The notes under the pieces are model-generated. The model saw only the letters and a program-made list of their open reading frames with translations. It did no database searches and had not been told where the DNA came from. The position numbers were made by a program, and so were the translations under genes. A stretch of 20,028 bases of DNA from Bacteroidota bacterium (lineage in GTDB: Bacteria; Bacteroidota; Ignavibacteria; Ignavibacteriales; Ignavibacteriaceae), in NCBI GenBank assembly GCA_023433685.1, contig JAEYUD010000189.1, positions 1 to 20,028 of the forward strand. The letters are read 5' to 3'. Of this stretch, positions 6,941 to 15,928 are shown one piece after another. Positions within the stretch are counted from its first letter, which is position 1; each line of letters opens with the position of its first letter.

Positions 6941-7975
6941 ATGACCAGAAAAAACATTCACGAAGTGGCGAAAATAGCAGGAGTGTCAATAGCCACGGTT
7001 TCCCGTGCATTCAACAACAGCAAACTGATAAAGGGGGATACCAAAAGCCGTATCCTTCAAATAGCTGAAGAGCTTGACTATAAACCGAGCCCTTTGGCGA
7101 GGGGACTTTCAACAAAGATGACCGATACCATCGGAGTGATAATACCTGACATTTCAGGTGAGTTTTTTACTGATATCATTCATGGTATTGATGAAGAGGC
7201 TTACCGGTGGAACAAGTTTATAATTGTTGCCAGTTCGCACAGTCAGCGCAACGGGGTTGAGACGCTGATCGACTTCATGTCGAGCGGCAGGGTCGACGGG
7301 GTTATCATGATGGCGCCTCAGATACACAAGGAAGTACCTGAGATAATCGCCAAGAGCAAGCGACCGGTGGTTCTGATCAACTCGCTCAATGAAATAGATG
7401 AAGCTGTAAGCATAAGTATTGACAATTACCAGGGAACTGTTGCCAACATAGAGCACTTGATGGAGCACGGTTTCAAGAAGATAGCCATCATCAAGGGTCC
7501 CAAAGACAATTGTGATGCCGAAGAGAGGTATCTCGGTTACCGTGACACCCTCGAGAAGCATGGAATTGAGCTGAATACCAACTGGGCTGTGGATGGTGAT
7601 TTCACCGTTAGAGCGGGATACTATGGTTTTATGCGACTTATGACGCTCGCTGAGAAGCCTGAAGCAATATTTGCGGCAAACGATATGATGGCTCTCGGCG
7701 TTTACGAAGGCGCGAAGGTTCTTAAAGTGAGAATACCTGAGGATATCGCGGTTACCGGATTTGATGACATTTATCTAAGCAGGTTGCTGACCCCGAGGCT
7801 TACTACCGTCCACGCTCCCATTGAAGAGCTTGGAAGCAAGGCTGTAAGATATCTGCTGAAACTGATAGAAGGTAAGGTTAATCCCCTTGAGGCTTATCAT
7901 GAAAAACTTTCGACGGGGCTGATAATCGGCGGGTCGTGCGGGTGCACCACAGCCAGCCCTTCACCTTTATTTTGA
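6941..7975 (+). CDS. LacI-family transcriptional regulator
   Basis: The protein has 344 residues, the standard length. The N-terminal helix-turn-helix is at about residues 5-24 (IHEVAKIAGVSIATVSRAF). A hinge helix at about 50-58 (SPLARGLS) carries Leu56, the position that inserts into the central CpG step in LacI-family operators. The remainder is a periplasmic-binding-like sensor: IGVIIPDISGEFF, DGVIMMAP, AIFAANDMMALG, VTGFDDIYLSRLLTPRLTTV. It likely senses a sugar of the pathway and represses or activates the flanking gene sets; the best operator is the palindrome at 6901-6916. The ATG at 6941 has no clear Shine-Dalgarno. It lies between the importer genes and the outer-membrane genes, in the same direction, and the 47-base gap after it shows no terminator, so the CBM9-like gene may be co-transcribed. 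Confidence 0.93.
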   Translation: MTRKNIHEVAKIAGVSIATVSRAFNNSKLIKGDTKSRILQIAEELDYKPSPLARGLSTKMTDTIGVIIPDISGEFFTDIIHGIDEEAYRWNKFIIVASSHSQRNGVETLIDFMSSGRVDGVIMMAPQIHKEVPEIIAKSKRPVVLINSLNEIDEAVSISIDNYQGTVANIEHLMEHGFKKIAIIKGPKDNCDAEERYLGYRDTLEKHGIELNTNWAVDGDFTVRAGYYGFMRLMTLAEKPEAIFAANDMMALGVYEGAKVLKVRIPEDIAVTGFDDIYLSRLLTPRLTTVHAPIEELGSKAVRYLLKLIEGKVNPLEAYHEKLSTGLIIGGSCGCTTASPSPLF

Positions 7976-8022
7976 TTTTTTTAACAGTTCATTCAATCAA
8001 TAACAAATCAACGGGAGAAAAA

Positions 8023-9903
8023 ATGAAACAACTGATTACTTCATTGTTCATTCTTCTTATTGCAGTTAACATCGCGTACTCGCAGAATGTAGTGCGCAGT
8101 GACGCCCTCTGGGCTAAAAATGCCCTTGGCAACATCGTGTTGGACGGTAACATGAACGAAGCCGACTGGGCAAAAGCCGACTCCGTTCAGGTGATTTATG
8201 GGCAACCGGGTCTTCTCCCCACAAGTGGTTGGACTTCCGAATTCAACGAGAACGCCATATACGATCCCGTCAGGGCAACCGTAAAGTTCCTCGTTAAAGA
8301 CCACTACCTTTATCTCGGATTCTGGATGCCCGACTCTTCAGTCGGCGGTATCGCTGACTGGGCAAGATGGGATGCAATACTGATGAACATCAGGGATAAA
8401 GCAAGCCCAAACAGACCTCTTCCCGCCACCGAATTCTTCTATACATGGTGGTACCTTAATGTCCCTCAATATTTACAGCCAGGTACTCCTCCCCGTTTCA
8501 TCGGACGTTTTGGTAACTTCAATGATACCACAAGAACTCCTGAACAGAGAGCAGCCTGGGATGCCGGTTACAGAGTTGTGGGTGGGGTTTCATGCGACGA
8601 CAACACACCTGACCAAGGGTGGATGGTAGAAATGAGAGTTGATATGGCTGTGCTCGGCTACGACATCACTTCACTTGCCGGTGATATAATCCAGCTCAAC
8701 TTCTCGATCTGGGATTGCGACTGGGTATGGGGCAACAACCCTGCCAGAATTTCCACTAACAGGGCTCACTATCAGCACCCGTGGGGTAACGCGAACGGCA
8801 GCAATGTTGTGAGAGTATACGCGAGACCTGATGTGACAGTAAACACTACCAACCCTCCGCTTGCTCCTGTTGAATTTACGTTCAAAAACGGTGCCAACAA
8901 ACCTGCGCCTGTTATCGATGGTCGGCTTGATGAAGAAGTCTGGGCAGGTGCTCAGGAACTCATTATCGCGTGGGATGACTCAACTGGTAGAGCCGCCTAT
9001 CCCGGAGTTGGACCTTACCAAAGCGGTCAGTTCCAGCCCGAGCTCGTAAGTGGCAGCAAACCACCCGTTGTTGATCCTGGATATGTAAAGATCAAATATT
9101 TCCACAGGGACGGATTCCTTTATATCGGTGCTGACTTCAATGATCAGCTCATTCAGGGAACCGCTACATTTGACGCGGTTGACGGGTTCGCCACCGTGAT
9201 CATGGACCGTGATTCCTATGCTTCTGATCATTCCCTTGAATCCAGAATGCTCAGACTGACCTTCGATGAGACCGGAAACCTCGTACCAAAAGATTACATG
9301 CAAGCACTTCTCGACTCATCACAGTCGACTTTCGCTTACACCTTAAAAGGTGCTTCAACTGTAAACAACAACAACGACGTTGACGAAGGCTACGTTATCG
9401 AAGCGAAGATACAGCTCACTGGACATCTCGGATATCCGGCAGATCTCGGTGACAGGGCACTCTTCTTTGGTACAGTTCTTTATGATGGTGATTCATTCAC
9501 AGACCCTGCCCTGAACTATGGCACAAGAACATGGTTTATGAGAGAGCATGGCGGTGGTCCTGCACTTGCATGGGTTTACCTCAGTAACGACGGTATCACC
9601 GGTGTTGAAGATCAGCTTTCAAACGTTCCTTCAACAATTCAGTTGATGGGTAACTACCCCAATCCATTCAACCCCTCAACAAAGATAAAGTTCGCGGTTC
9701 CGCAGGCCGGTCAGGTTGAAGTGGCTGTTTACAATTCACTCGGACAGATTGTGTCCCGCCAGTTGGTTAACGCCACAGCCGGTTCACAGGAAGTAAACTT
9801 TGATGCCTCAAGCCTCACTTCCGGAATCTATCTCTACAAAGTCAGCTTAAAGGGCTCGGTTGGTATCGCTCCTGTTACCGGCAAAATGGTTCTGATGAAG
9901 TAA
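8023..9903 (+). CDS. T9SS-secreted tandem CBM9-like (carbohydrate-binding) surface protein
   Basis: The protein has 626 residues from the ATG at 8023, chosen because GGGAGA (8013-8018) precedes it and a signal peptide (about 1-20, ending AYSQ) follows directly; the open frame upstream lacks both. Two CBM9-like/DOMON-type units are visible. The first is about 37-270, starting VLDGNMNEADWAKAD. The second is about 295-525, starting VIDGRLDEEVWAGA, with VKIKYFHRDGFLYIGADFND. The opening 'I/V-DG-LDE-W' pattern is characteristic of this fold. A T9SS type-A tail spans about 538-626 (NYPNPFNPST, SGIYLYK, GKMVLMK). No catalytic motif is seen. It is probably a surface glycan-binding protein, filling the role that SusE/F or SGBPs play elsewhere, though some CBM9-like domains bind other ligands. 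It is followed by the TonB receptor gene after 102 bases containing a GC-rich hairpin. Confidence 0.8.
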   Translation: MKQLITSLFILLIAVNIAYSQNVVRSDALWAKNALGNIVLDGNMNEADWAKADSVQVIYGQPGLLPTSGWTSEFNENAIYDPVRATVKFLVKDHYLYLGFWMPDSSVGGIADWARWDAILMNIRDKASPNRPLPATEFFYTWWYLNVPQYLQPGTPPRFIGRFGNFNDTTRTPEQRAAWDAGYRVVGGVSCDDNTPDQGWMVEMRVDMAVLGYDITSLAGDIIQLNFSIWDCDWVWGNNPARISTNRAHYQHPWGNANGSNVVRVYARPDVTVNTTNPPLAPVEFTFKNGANKPAPVIDGRLDEEVWAGAQELIIAWDDSTGRAAYPGVGPYQSGQFQPELVSGSKPPVVDPGYVKIKYFHRDGFLYIGADFNDQLIQGTATFDAVDGFATVIMDRDSYASDHSLESRMLRLTFDETGNLVPKDYMQALLDSSQSTFAYTLKGASTVNNNNDVDEGYVIEAKIQLTGHLGYPADLGDRALFFGTVLYDGDSFTDPALNYGTRTWFMREHGGGPALAWVYLSNDGITGVEDQLSNVPSTIQLMGNYPNPFNPSTKIKFAVPQAGQVEVAVYNSLGQIVSRQLVNATAGSQEVNFDASSLTSGIYLYKVSLKGSVGIAPVTGKMVLMK

Positions 9904-9931
9904 GACTTTTGATGACTAAAAACACGTCTAT

Positions 9932-9955
9932 CCCCGGGGTTTAACTTCCCCGGGG
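9932..9955 (+). other. GC-rich hairpin between the CBM9-like and TonB-receptor genes
   Basis: CCCCGGGG (9932-9939), an 8-base loop TTTAACTT and CCCCGGGG (9948-9955) make an 8-bp all-GC stem. It lies 29 bases after the CBM9-like stop codon. There is no T-run, as TGACCC follows, so it is not a canonical terminator. It may partially terminate transcription or protect the upstream mRNA. Each arm is itself palindromic, so dimer or cruciform pairing is also possible. Confidence 0.65.
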
Positions 9956-10005
9956 TGACCCGTGCACTACTATTGATCAAATACCAAATACATACTGGTG
10001 ACAAT

Positions 10006-12654
10006 ATGATTAAAACCGGCTACAATTTTTTCCCGGTACTGCTCCTGCTCCTCATCGCGTTCGGTCTCACTGAAGTGTCAGCGCAAACGGCCGGCAAGCT
10101 TGCCGGCAGGGTTACAGATGAGACCGGTCAGGCACTTATCGGAGCCACCATCATCGTTGATGGAACAAACAAAGGCGCGGTAACCGATTATGACGGTTAC
10201 TACACGGTGCTTAACCTTCGCGCAGGCACCTACTCGGTTGAGTACAGGTACACGGGATTCCAAACCAAAAAGATTTCAGCGATCCAGATATCAACGGATC
10301 AGACCACAAAGATCGACGTAAAGCTGCAGAGCACGTCTTTCACAACGGAGACTGTGGTTGTAACCGCGGAAAAACCTCTCGTTGAATTCAATCAGACATC
10401 ATCAGTTGTAAACGTTTCGAAAGATCAGATCGAATTGCTGCCGGTTCAGGATCTCGGTCAGATCGTTAATCTGCAGGCAGGCGTGGTTGACGGGCACTTT
10501 CGGGGTGGCAGACTTGGTGAGGTTCAGTATCAGGTGGATGGTGTTTCCATAAACAACCCTTTCAATAACTCGGCAACACTTCTGCTCGACAAGTCAGTTC
10601 TTCAGGAAGTGCAGGTTATTTCAGGTACATTCGATGCCAAGTACGGGCAGGCTATGTCGGGTGTTGTAAACGCTGTTCTCAGATCGGGAGATGACAAATT
10701 TGAGTATTCCGGCGAGTTTTACGGCGGAAGCTATTACACTACGGACAATACCAGATATCCCGACGCGGACAAATTCAGACCCCTCGGCATACAGAATTAT
10801 CAGCTGACCCTTTCCGGTCCCACAGGGCTTCCGCAGACAACATTTCTGGTATCGGGAAGAAGATACCACGGTGACGGATATCTTTACGGGACGCGAAGGT
10901 TTCTGCCTACCGACCGTAATGACTTCGAGGGCCAGGTTTACCGTCCTACCGGTGACAACGAACTCGTGCCAATGAATACCACAAGAGAGTGGAGCGGTCA
11001 GTTCAAACTTGCCAACACTTCATTAAAAAACATCAATCTGAGTTACCAGGCAATAATGAACTCGATCGAGGCTTATTATTACAACTACGGTCTTAGACTG
11101 AACCCTGATGGCAACAAGCCCAACAACACCACTTCGATCTCACACGGTATCGATTTCACGCACACACTATCTTCAGACATGTTTTATAAAATAAGTGTGC
11201 GCCAAAATTATTTTGACTACAAATCATACAAATATGAATCCGTTTTCGATCCTGCTTACATCGCAGCGGGCGAGTTTAAAAGTGATGCCAATTATGAACT
11301 TGGCGCCATCTTGCAGGGGGTTGACCTCGGAAGGTACATCCAGAAGACAAACAGCATTATCGCGAAAGGTGATTTCACCTGGCAGGTGAACAGGACCAAC
11401 CTTCTTGAAGCCGGATTTGAAGGTCAGATATCCGATATCTCTTTCGGTTCCCCCGGATTCCTTCAGTCGGTTGTAGTTGATGGTGTGCTTAAACTTGTGC
11501 CCAAAGATCAGCCGGTTCTTATCACTGATCCGAGAGTGAACCAGTATTTCCCGAAACAGTACGCCCTCTATGTTCAGGACAGAATAGAGCTTGGTGACCT
11601 TGTGGTAAGAGCAGGTCTAAGAGCCGAATATTATGATGCCAACGCCGACGTACCAAGCGATCTGGCAAACCCCGCGAATGCCATCCCCGGCGCGCCGCAG
11701 TCGGTTCTTAAGCCGACATCTGTAAAATTCGCGCTGGCTCCACGGCTTGGTTTCAGTTTTCCCTTAACCGCGATGTCGTCGGTTTATTTCGCTTATGGGC
11801 ATTTTTATCAGATGCCGGGTCTCTCTGATCTCTATTCAAATTCAAACTACATGATTTTGAAAGACCTTCAGGATGGCGGAATCTCGTATGGAACGATGGG
11901 TAATCCCGATCTCCGTCCACAGCTTACTGTTCAGTATGAAGGTGGCTTGAAGCAGGCGTTCAACGCGATATTTGGTGGTGAATTCACCATTTTCTACAAA
12001 GACATCCGTGATCTTCTCGGCGCGGAGTTTATCTCGACATACGCGGCTGCAGATTACCCCAGGCTTACCAACGTTGACTTTGGCTCGGTTTATGGCTTCA
12101 CCCTTGCGCTTGAGATGAGGAAACTCGGACCTCTCACCGCCTCGGTTGACTATACCATGCAGTTTGCCCGTGGTAACTCGAGTGACCCCTATGAAACAGC
12201 CAACCGTGCAGCGGCAGGTAAAGACCCCCGCCCCCGGGATATCCCCTTCGGATGGGATCAGAGACACACCCTGAACCTCTCAGCGATCTGGCTTGAGCCC
12301 AACGATTACACCTTCTCGGCTATACTTCGTTTTGGCAGCGGCATGCCTTACACTCCCGCGATCGGAACAGGATTTAATGCCGATCTTGAGACCAATTCCG
12401 GAAGGAAAGACGGATACGTTTTACTCGACCTGAGGGCAGAGAAGTTCTTTGAATTTTCATTCATAAATCTCAGCGTGTTCGCCAGAGCCACTAACGTGCT
12501 TAACACAAGTTTCGTTAATGGTTTTGTCTTCTCGAACACCGGAAGCCCCGACTATTCAGTAAATACTTTTGCCGACAGGGCAGCACTTCTTAATCCGGGC
12601 AGATTTTACGAGCCCCGCAAGATTGAGATCGGTATCTCATTCAGGAGTAAATGA
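10006..12654 (+). CDS. TonB-dependent outer-membrane receptor with carboxypeptidase-regulatory-like domain
   Basis: The protein has 882 residues from the ATG at 10006. An in-frame GTG at 9955 overlaps the GC hairpin and would put 17 residues before the signal peptide, so it is rejected. Signal peptide about 1-26 (ends VSAQ). A carboxypeptidase-regulatory-like domain spans about 31-106 (GRVTDETGQALIGATIIVDG). The plug is about 118-240, with VQYQVDGVSINNPF and AKYGQAMSGVVNAVLRSG. The beta-barrel continues to the C-terminal strand ending EIGISFRSK. It resembles Oar/OmpR-like TonB receptors common in Ignavibacteria and lacks an adjacent SusD, so calling it SusC is not justified. It would import oligosaccharides across the outer membrane using TonB energy. 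The next gene's first ATG overlaps its stop, and the functional start follows closely, so the two are likely translated as a unit. Confidence 0.9.
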   Translation: MIKTGYNFFPVLLLLLIAFGLTEVSAQTAGKLAGRVTDETGQALIGATIIVDGTNKGAVTDYDGYYTVLNLRAGTYSVEYRYTGFQTKKISAIQISTDQTTKIDVKLQSTSFTTETVVVTAEKPLVEFNQTSSVVNVSKDQIELLPVQDLGQIVNLQAGVVDGHFRGGRLGEVQYQVDGVSINNPFNNSATLLLDKSVLQEVQVISGTFDAKYGQAMSGVVNAVLRSGDDKFEYSGEFYGGSYYTTDNTRYPDADKFRPLGIQNYQLTLSGPTGLPQTTFLVSGRRYHGDGYLYGTRRFLPTDRNDFEGQVYRPTGDNELVPMNTTREWSGQFKLANTSLKNINLSYQAIMNSIEAYYYNYGLRLNPDGNKPNNTTSISHGIDFTHTLSSDMFYKISVRQNYFDYKSYKYESVFDPAYIAAGEFKSDANYELGAILQGVDLGRYIQKTNSIIAKGDFTWQVNRTNLLEAGFEGQISDISFGSPGFLQSVVVDGVLKLVPKDQPVLITDPRVNQYFPKQYALYVQDRIELGDLVVRAGLRAEYYDANADVPSDLANPANAIPGAPQSVLKPTSVKFALAPRLGFSFPLTAMSSVYFAYGHFYQMPGLSDLYSNSNYMILKDLQDGGISYGTMGNPDLRPQLTVQYEGGLKQAFNAIFGGEFTIFYKDIRDLLGAEFISTYAAADYPRLTNVDFGSVYGFTLALEMRKLGPLTASVDYTMQFARGNSSDPYETANRAAAGKDPRPRDIPFGWDQRHTLNLSAIWLEPNDYTFSAILRFGSGMPYTPAIGTGFNADLETNSGRKDGYVLLDLRAEKFFEFSFINLSVFARATNVLNTSFVNGFVFSNTGSPDYSVNTFADRAALLNPGRFYEPRKIEIGISFRSK

Positions 12655-12667
12655 CCATGCCGAAATC

Positions 12668-12673
12668 AGGAGA
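12668..12673 (+). promoter_or_regulatory. Shine-Dalgarno deciding the start at 12678
   Basis: AGGAGA lies four bases before the ATG at 12678. The earlier in-frame ATGs at 12651 and 12657 have no such site and would put up to nine extra residues before the signal peptide, so 12678 is the preferred start. Confidence 0.75.
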
Positions 12674-12677
12674 TCTT

Positions 12678-15600
12678 ATGACAAATAACAGATACAAATT
12701 TTACAGTCTGCTTACAATCGTCCTCTTTGTTATCCTCCCGTCTGTGGCTTATGCCCAGGTACCACCCGACCAAAGAGGAAATATCGCCTGGGAGAGAATG
12801 GGTCAGCACGACTTCAACAACATCCGTACAAGATTTTACAACTACGGTATGGTTGGAGATTATCCCGATGACCCACTCAGGGTTGACCTGACAGTCTTCC
12901 ATTCGGTTGAGATACCGAAAGGTTCGGGAGAGAACTACACTGATGGCATCACTCCGTTCGTTCTTGCAAAGATCAGGCAGAACAACGGTAAAGACGCCTA
13001 CATGATGCAGTCGGGTTACCGTGAAAGGCAGACCCAAAGCCCGTTCACAGGTAAAACGATGCGATACGAACCGCGCCCCGGATACCTTCAGGAAGACCCA
13101 ACGATCAACGTAGGGCGTTCAGTTGCAATGTCGAACGACCCGCGAACATGGCCAAACCAGTGGCCCAACAAAATGAACGATGCAACCGATCCCGGTTGGT
13201 CCGGTTCATGGAACGGTTATTTCGGTAAAGTGCCGAAACTTGAGATGCAGGAAAGTTTCGTTGTAATGGACGACAACTATTACGATGCTTGGGATTTTTA
13301 CCCGGATGCCCGTGACAACACCCGCAGGGGGCTTGGCCTCAGGATAGAGCAGCGTGGCTTCCAGTGCAACAATCCTCAAGCTTCAGACGTTATTTTCTTT
13401 CACTACGATATAACCAATGAAAGCACAACCGACTATAACGACAACATAATCTTCGGACTTTACATGGACTCCGGTGTCGGTGGTTCAGGCAAAGGGAAGG
13501 ATCCGTATCCCGAGTCGGATGATGATAACGCCTACTTCACCAAAGAAGAGGGGATCAACCTCGTTTACACATGGGATTACTATGGAAATGGTACCAAGGG
13601 TCCCACCGGTTACCTTGGTTATTCATACCTTGAAACACCCGGAAACCAGTATGATGGAAAAGACAACGACGGTGATGGAATAATCGATGAAAAAAGGGAC
13701 AGCGGTCCCGGAGTCCTCATCACCGGTCAGGATAACATCCGTAACTGGGTAACCGCCAACTATAATCTCGCCAACTTTCAGGCGACCTATGGTCCACTCG
13801 AATCTAGACCGGCTTTCAAAAGAGGTATCTGGTGGACCGGCGACGAAGACCTTGACTGGGTCGCCGAGTACAACGATACAGGTGCTGACGGGCTCTTTGG
13901 AACGAACGATGACGGTGAAAACGATGGTATACCAACAAACGGTGAACCCGGTTTTGACAAGATCGACGTAGATGAATCAGACCAGGTCGGGCTCACCGGC
14001 TTCAAGTTCAACAGGATTAATGATCCGGCCGGTGGTGGTCAGACCGACAATATCGTCTTCTTTGATGACGGAAGGGGCTGGCCCGAAAGACTCTGGAGGA
14101 ACTTTACGAATCCGGATTCCGCTTTTGACGCGGCAATAACAAGAACCAACCTGAACATCGGCTTCCTGTTTGCTTCAGGTCCGTTCAAGCTGCCTGCCGG
14201 GAAAACCGAAAGATTTTCACTGGCTCTCGCTTTCGGACGTGATCTTCGTGAGCTTAAGAACAACATAAAAGTGGTTGGTAAAATTTATAAAGCAAACTAT
14301 CAGTTTGCTGTTCCACCTCCAACCCCGACCGTTACGGCTTTCGCGGGAGACGGTTATGTAAAACTTTCATGGGATGAAGCCGCCGAGCGGGCTTTTGATC
14401 CTGTAACCAGCGAAAATGATTTTGAAGGTTACAAGATATACAGAAGCACAGATCCCAACTTCAACGATATCAAAACCATTTACAGCGGTACGGGTACCGA
14501 ACCGATGCCTTTCGGCAGGGCGCTCGCCCAGTTCGATCTGAAGAATAACATTCTCGGTTACTCGAAGACCACTGTAAAAGGCGTTGCTTATTATCTTGGT
14601 GATGATACCGGAATAAAACACACCTTTACAGATACCACCGCGGTTAACGGTCAGAAATATTATTATGCTGTAGTTGCATACGACAAAGGTTCAGACTCTC
14701 TCGACCTCTACCCGTCGGAAAACGCTTACTCTGTTACCCAGACACTCCGTGGAGGAACCATCCTTCCTAAAAACGTGGTGGAAGTGGTACCCAACCCAAA
14801 CACAATGGGTTATGTTTCTGCTCAGACTGAGAACATAGTGCACAGCAGTGGTTACGGTTACGGAAACTTTAAAGTTGAAGTGGTAAACTCAGCCGAAGTA
14901 CCCGATAACCACCTCTTCAAAGTTACATTCTTTGCTCAGGATGACAGTGTGAAGGCAGAGCTTTACAGGCTGATCGACGAAACCGCCGGTGACACTCTTT
15001 TCAGACTTGGACAGGACTTCAAGGGTCTTGGCACAGGTCCTACTGCAAAAGGTCTGTTGCCTGTGATCTCAACCCTTGACACTTTCGCTATCGATCTCGA
15101 CAACACGGGATTCACTTCAGGAAGTCCAACCAACGCGAAACTTGCGGCCCGTTACAGCGCGGTCAGATCTGTGAACCTGAAGCGTCCCGGTTTCCCCGAA
15201 GACGTGAAAATAATCTTCAGCGATCAGGTGCTCGACACTTCAAAGGCATTCCCCGGATTCCAGGCGAAACCGGCGATGTTCAAGGTGATTGGCGTGGCGC
15301 CCGATGGTTCAACGCGGAAATTCAATTTCAAGTTTTACGACAAGAATAACTCGAAAACCCTTGACCAGGTTGATGATTACATCGAGATTCAGACGTATCA
15401 GACCAAAGCACCCAACGTTGCTATTCCTACCTGGAACATCCGTCTCGACACAACAGGGCAGTGGCAGCGCGGATCACTCGTTCCACCGACTATAGGTGAT
15501 GAGTATAATCTTAAATTGCGCTCGCCTCTTGGCAGCGGGGATGAATTCACCTTCAGGAGCATCGGACAAAAATTTGACCAGGCGCTCGCGAACAATCAAT

Positions 15601-15917
15601 TCAACAACAAACCGTATGTGGTGCCAAATCCCTATGTTGCTGCCGCATCGTTCGAGCCTCAGAGGTTCGGTGTTCAGGGACGCGGCGAGAGGAAACTTGA
15701 GTTCAGAAATCTGCCTCCAAGCTGTACCATCAGGATCTATACCATAACGGGTGAACTCGTACAGACACTTCATCATGACGGTAACATCCTCGAAGGCTAT
15801 ATCCCTTGGGATCTCAGGACTAAAGACAACCTTGAGGCAGCTCCAGGACTCTATATCTTTCACGTCGATGCCGGCCAGGCCGGGGTTCACATCGGCAAAT
15901 TCGCGATCGTGAAGTAG
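12678..15917 (+). CDS. Large secreted surface protein with calcium-loop, FN3 and FlgD-like C-terminal modules; function unknown
   Basis: The protein has 1079 residues from the ATG at 12678. Signal peptide about 1-26 (ends AYAQ). Residues about 30-310 show no domain I recognise. Aspartate-rich loops resembling thrombospondin type 3/EF-hand calcium sites lie at about 329-338 (DNDGDGIIDE) and 400-436 (GADGLFGTNDDGENDG). An FN3-like domain lies at about 545-690 (VKLSWDEA, YKIYRSTDPNF, KYYYAVVAYD). A FlgD-Ig-like C-terminal domain runs from about 982 to 1079 (VPNPYVAAA, IRIYTITGELVQTL, APGLYIFHVDAG, HIGKFAIVK) and resembles a T9SS sorting tail. It sits between the TonB receptor and the PorV/PorQ-family gene, with almost no spacing on either side. 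It could be an extracellular partner of the receptor (a substrate-docking or lid protein), but no biochemical function is known to me, and no catalytic residues are evident. Confidence 0.75.
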   Translation: MTNNRYKFYSLLTIVLFVILPSVAYAQVPPDQRGNIAWERMGQHDFNNIRTRFYNYGMVGDYPDDPLRVDLTVFHSVEIPKGSGENYTDGITPFVLAKIRQNNGKDAYMMQSGYRERQTQSPFTGKTMRYEPRPGYLQEDPTINVGRSVAMSNDPRTWPNQWPNKMNDATDPGWSGSWNGYFGKVPKLEMQESFVVMDDNYYDAWDFYPDARDNTRRGLGLRIEQRGFQCNNPQASDVIFFHYDITNESTTDYNDNIIFGLYMDSGVGGSGKGKDPYPESDDDNAYFTKEEGINLVYTWDYYGNGTKGPTGYLGYSYLETPGNQYDGKDNDGDGIIDEKRDSGPGVLITGQDNIRNWVTANYNLANFQATYGPLESRPAFKRGIWWTGDEDLDWVAEYNDTGADGLFGTNDDGENDGIPTNGEPGFDKIDVDESDQVGLTGFKFNRINDPAGGGQTDNIVFFDDGRGWPERLWRNFTNPDSAFDAAITRTNLNIGFLFASGPFKLPAGKTERFSLALAFGRDLRELKNNIKVVGKIYKANYQFAVPPPTPTVTAFAGDGYVKLSWDEAAERAFDPVTSENDFEGYKIYRSTDPNFNDIKTIYSGTGTEPMPFGRALAQFDLKNNILGYSKTTVKGVAYYLGDDTGIKHTFTDTTAVNGQKYYYAVVAYDKGSDSLDLYPSENAYSVTQTLRGGTILPKNVVEVVPNPNTMGYVSAQTENIVHSSGYGYGNFKVEVVNSAEVPDNHLFKVTFFAQDDSVKAELYRLIDETAGDTLFRLGQDFKGLGTGPTAKGLLPVISTLDTFAIDLDNTGFTSGSPTNAKLAARYSAVRSVNLKRPGFPEDVKIIFSDQVLDTSKAFPGFQAKPAMFKVIGVAPDGSTRKFNFKFYDKNNSKTLDQVDDYIEIQTYQTKAPNVAIPTWNIRLDTTGQWQRGSLVPPTIGDEYNLKLRSPLGSGDEFTFRSIGQKFDQALANNQFNNKPYVVPNPYVAAASFEPQRFGVQGRGERKLEFRNLPPSCTIRIYTITGELVQTLHHDGNILEGYIPWDLRTKDNLEAAPGLYIFHVDAGQAGVHIGKFAIVK

Positions 15918-15921
15918 GAGG
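15916..15921 (+). promoter_or_regulatory. Shine-Dalgarno deciding the start at 15929
   Basis: AGGAGG overlaps the TAG stop of the upstream gene (15915-15917) and lies seven bases before the ATG at 15929. An in-frame GTG at 15923 is only one base from it, too close for initiation, so the ATG is preferred. The overlap implies tight coupling of the two genes. Confidence 0.85.
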
Positions 15922-15928
15922 TGTGACA

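Noticed and set aside
7154..7561. 135-residue minus-strand open frame inside the LacI-family gene
   Set aside because: It is a shadow of the sensor domain coding sequence, with no start signal or recognisable domain.
7936..8022. N-terminal extension of the CBM9-like protein into the LacI-family gene
   Set aside because: The extension overlaps the regulator's end out of frame and the signal peptide and Shine-Dalgarno both point to the ATG at 8023.
9955..10005. In-frame GTG at 9955 as start of the TonB receptor
   Set aside because: It lies on the last base of the GC hairpin, has no Shine-Dalgarno and would put 17 residues before a normal signal peptide that begins at the ATG at 10006.
10407..10420. 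A 12-of-14 match to the operator core (TGTAAACGTTTCGA) inside the TonB receptor gene, with a weaker TGTAAACG-containing match near 10667
   Set aside because: Both arise from codons for Val-Val-Asn in the conserved plug region, and symmetry is broken at the right arm, so coding constraint explains them.
10006..12654. Naming the TonB receptor SusC
   Set aside because: No SusD follows and the sequence resembles general carboxypeptidase-regulatory TonB receptors, so the name would imply an unsupported function.
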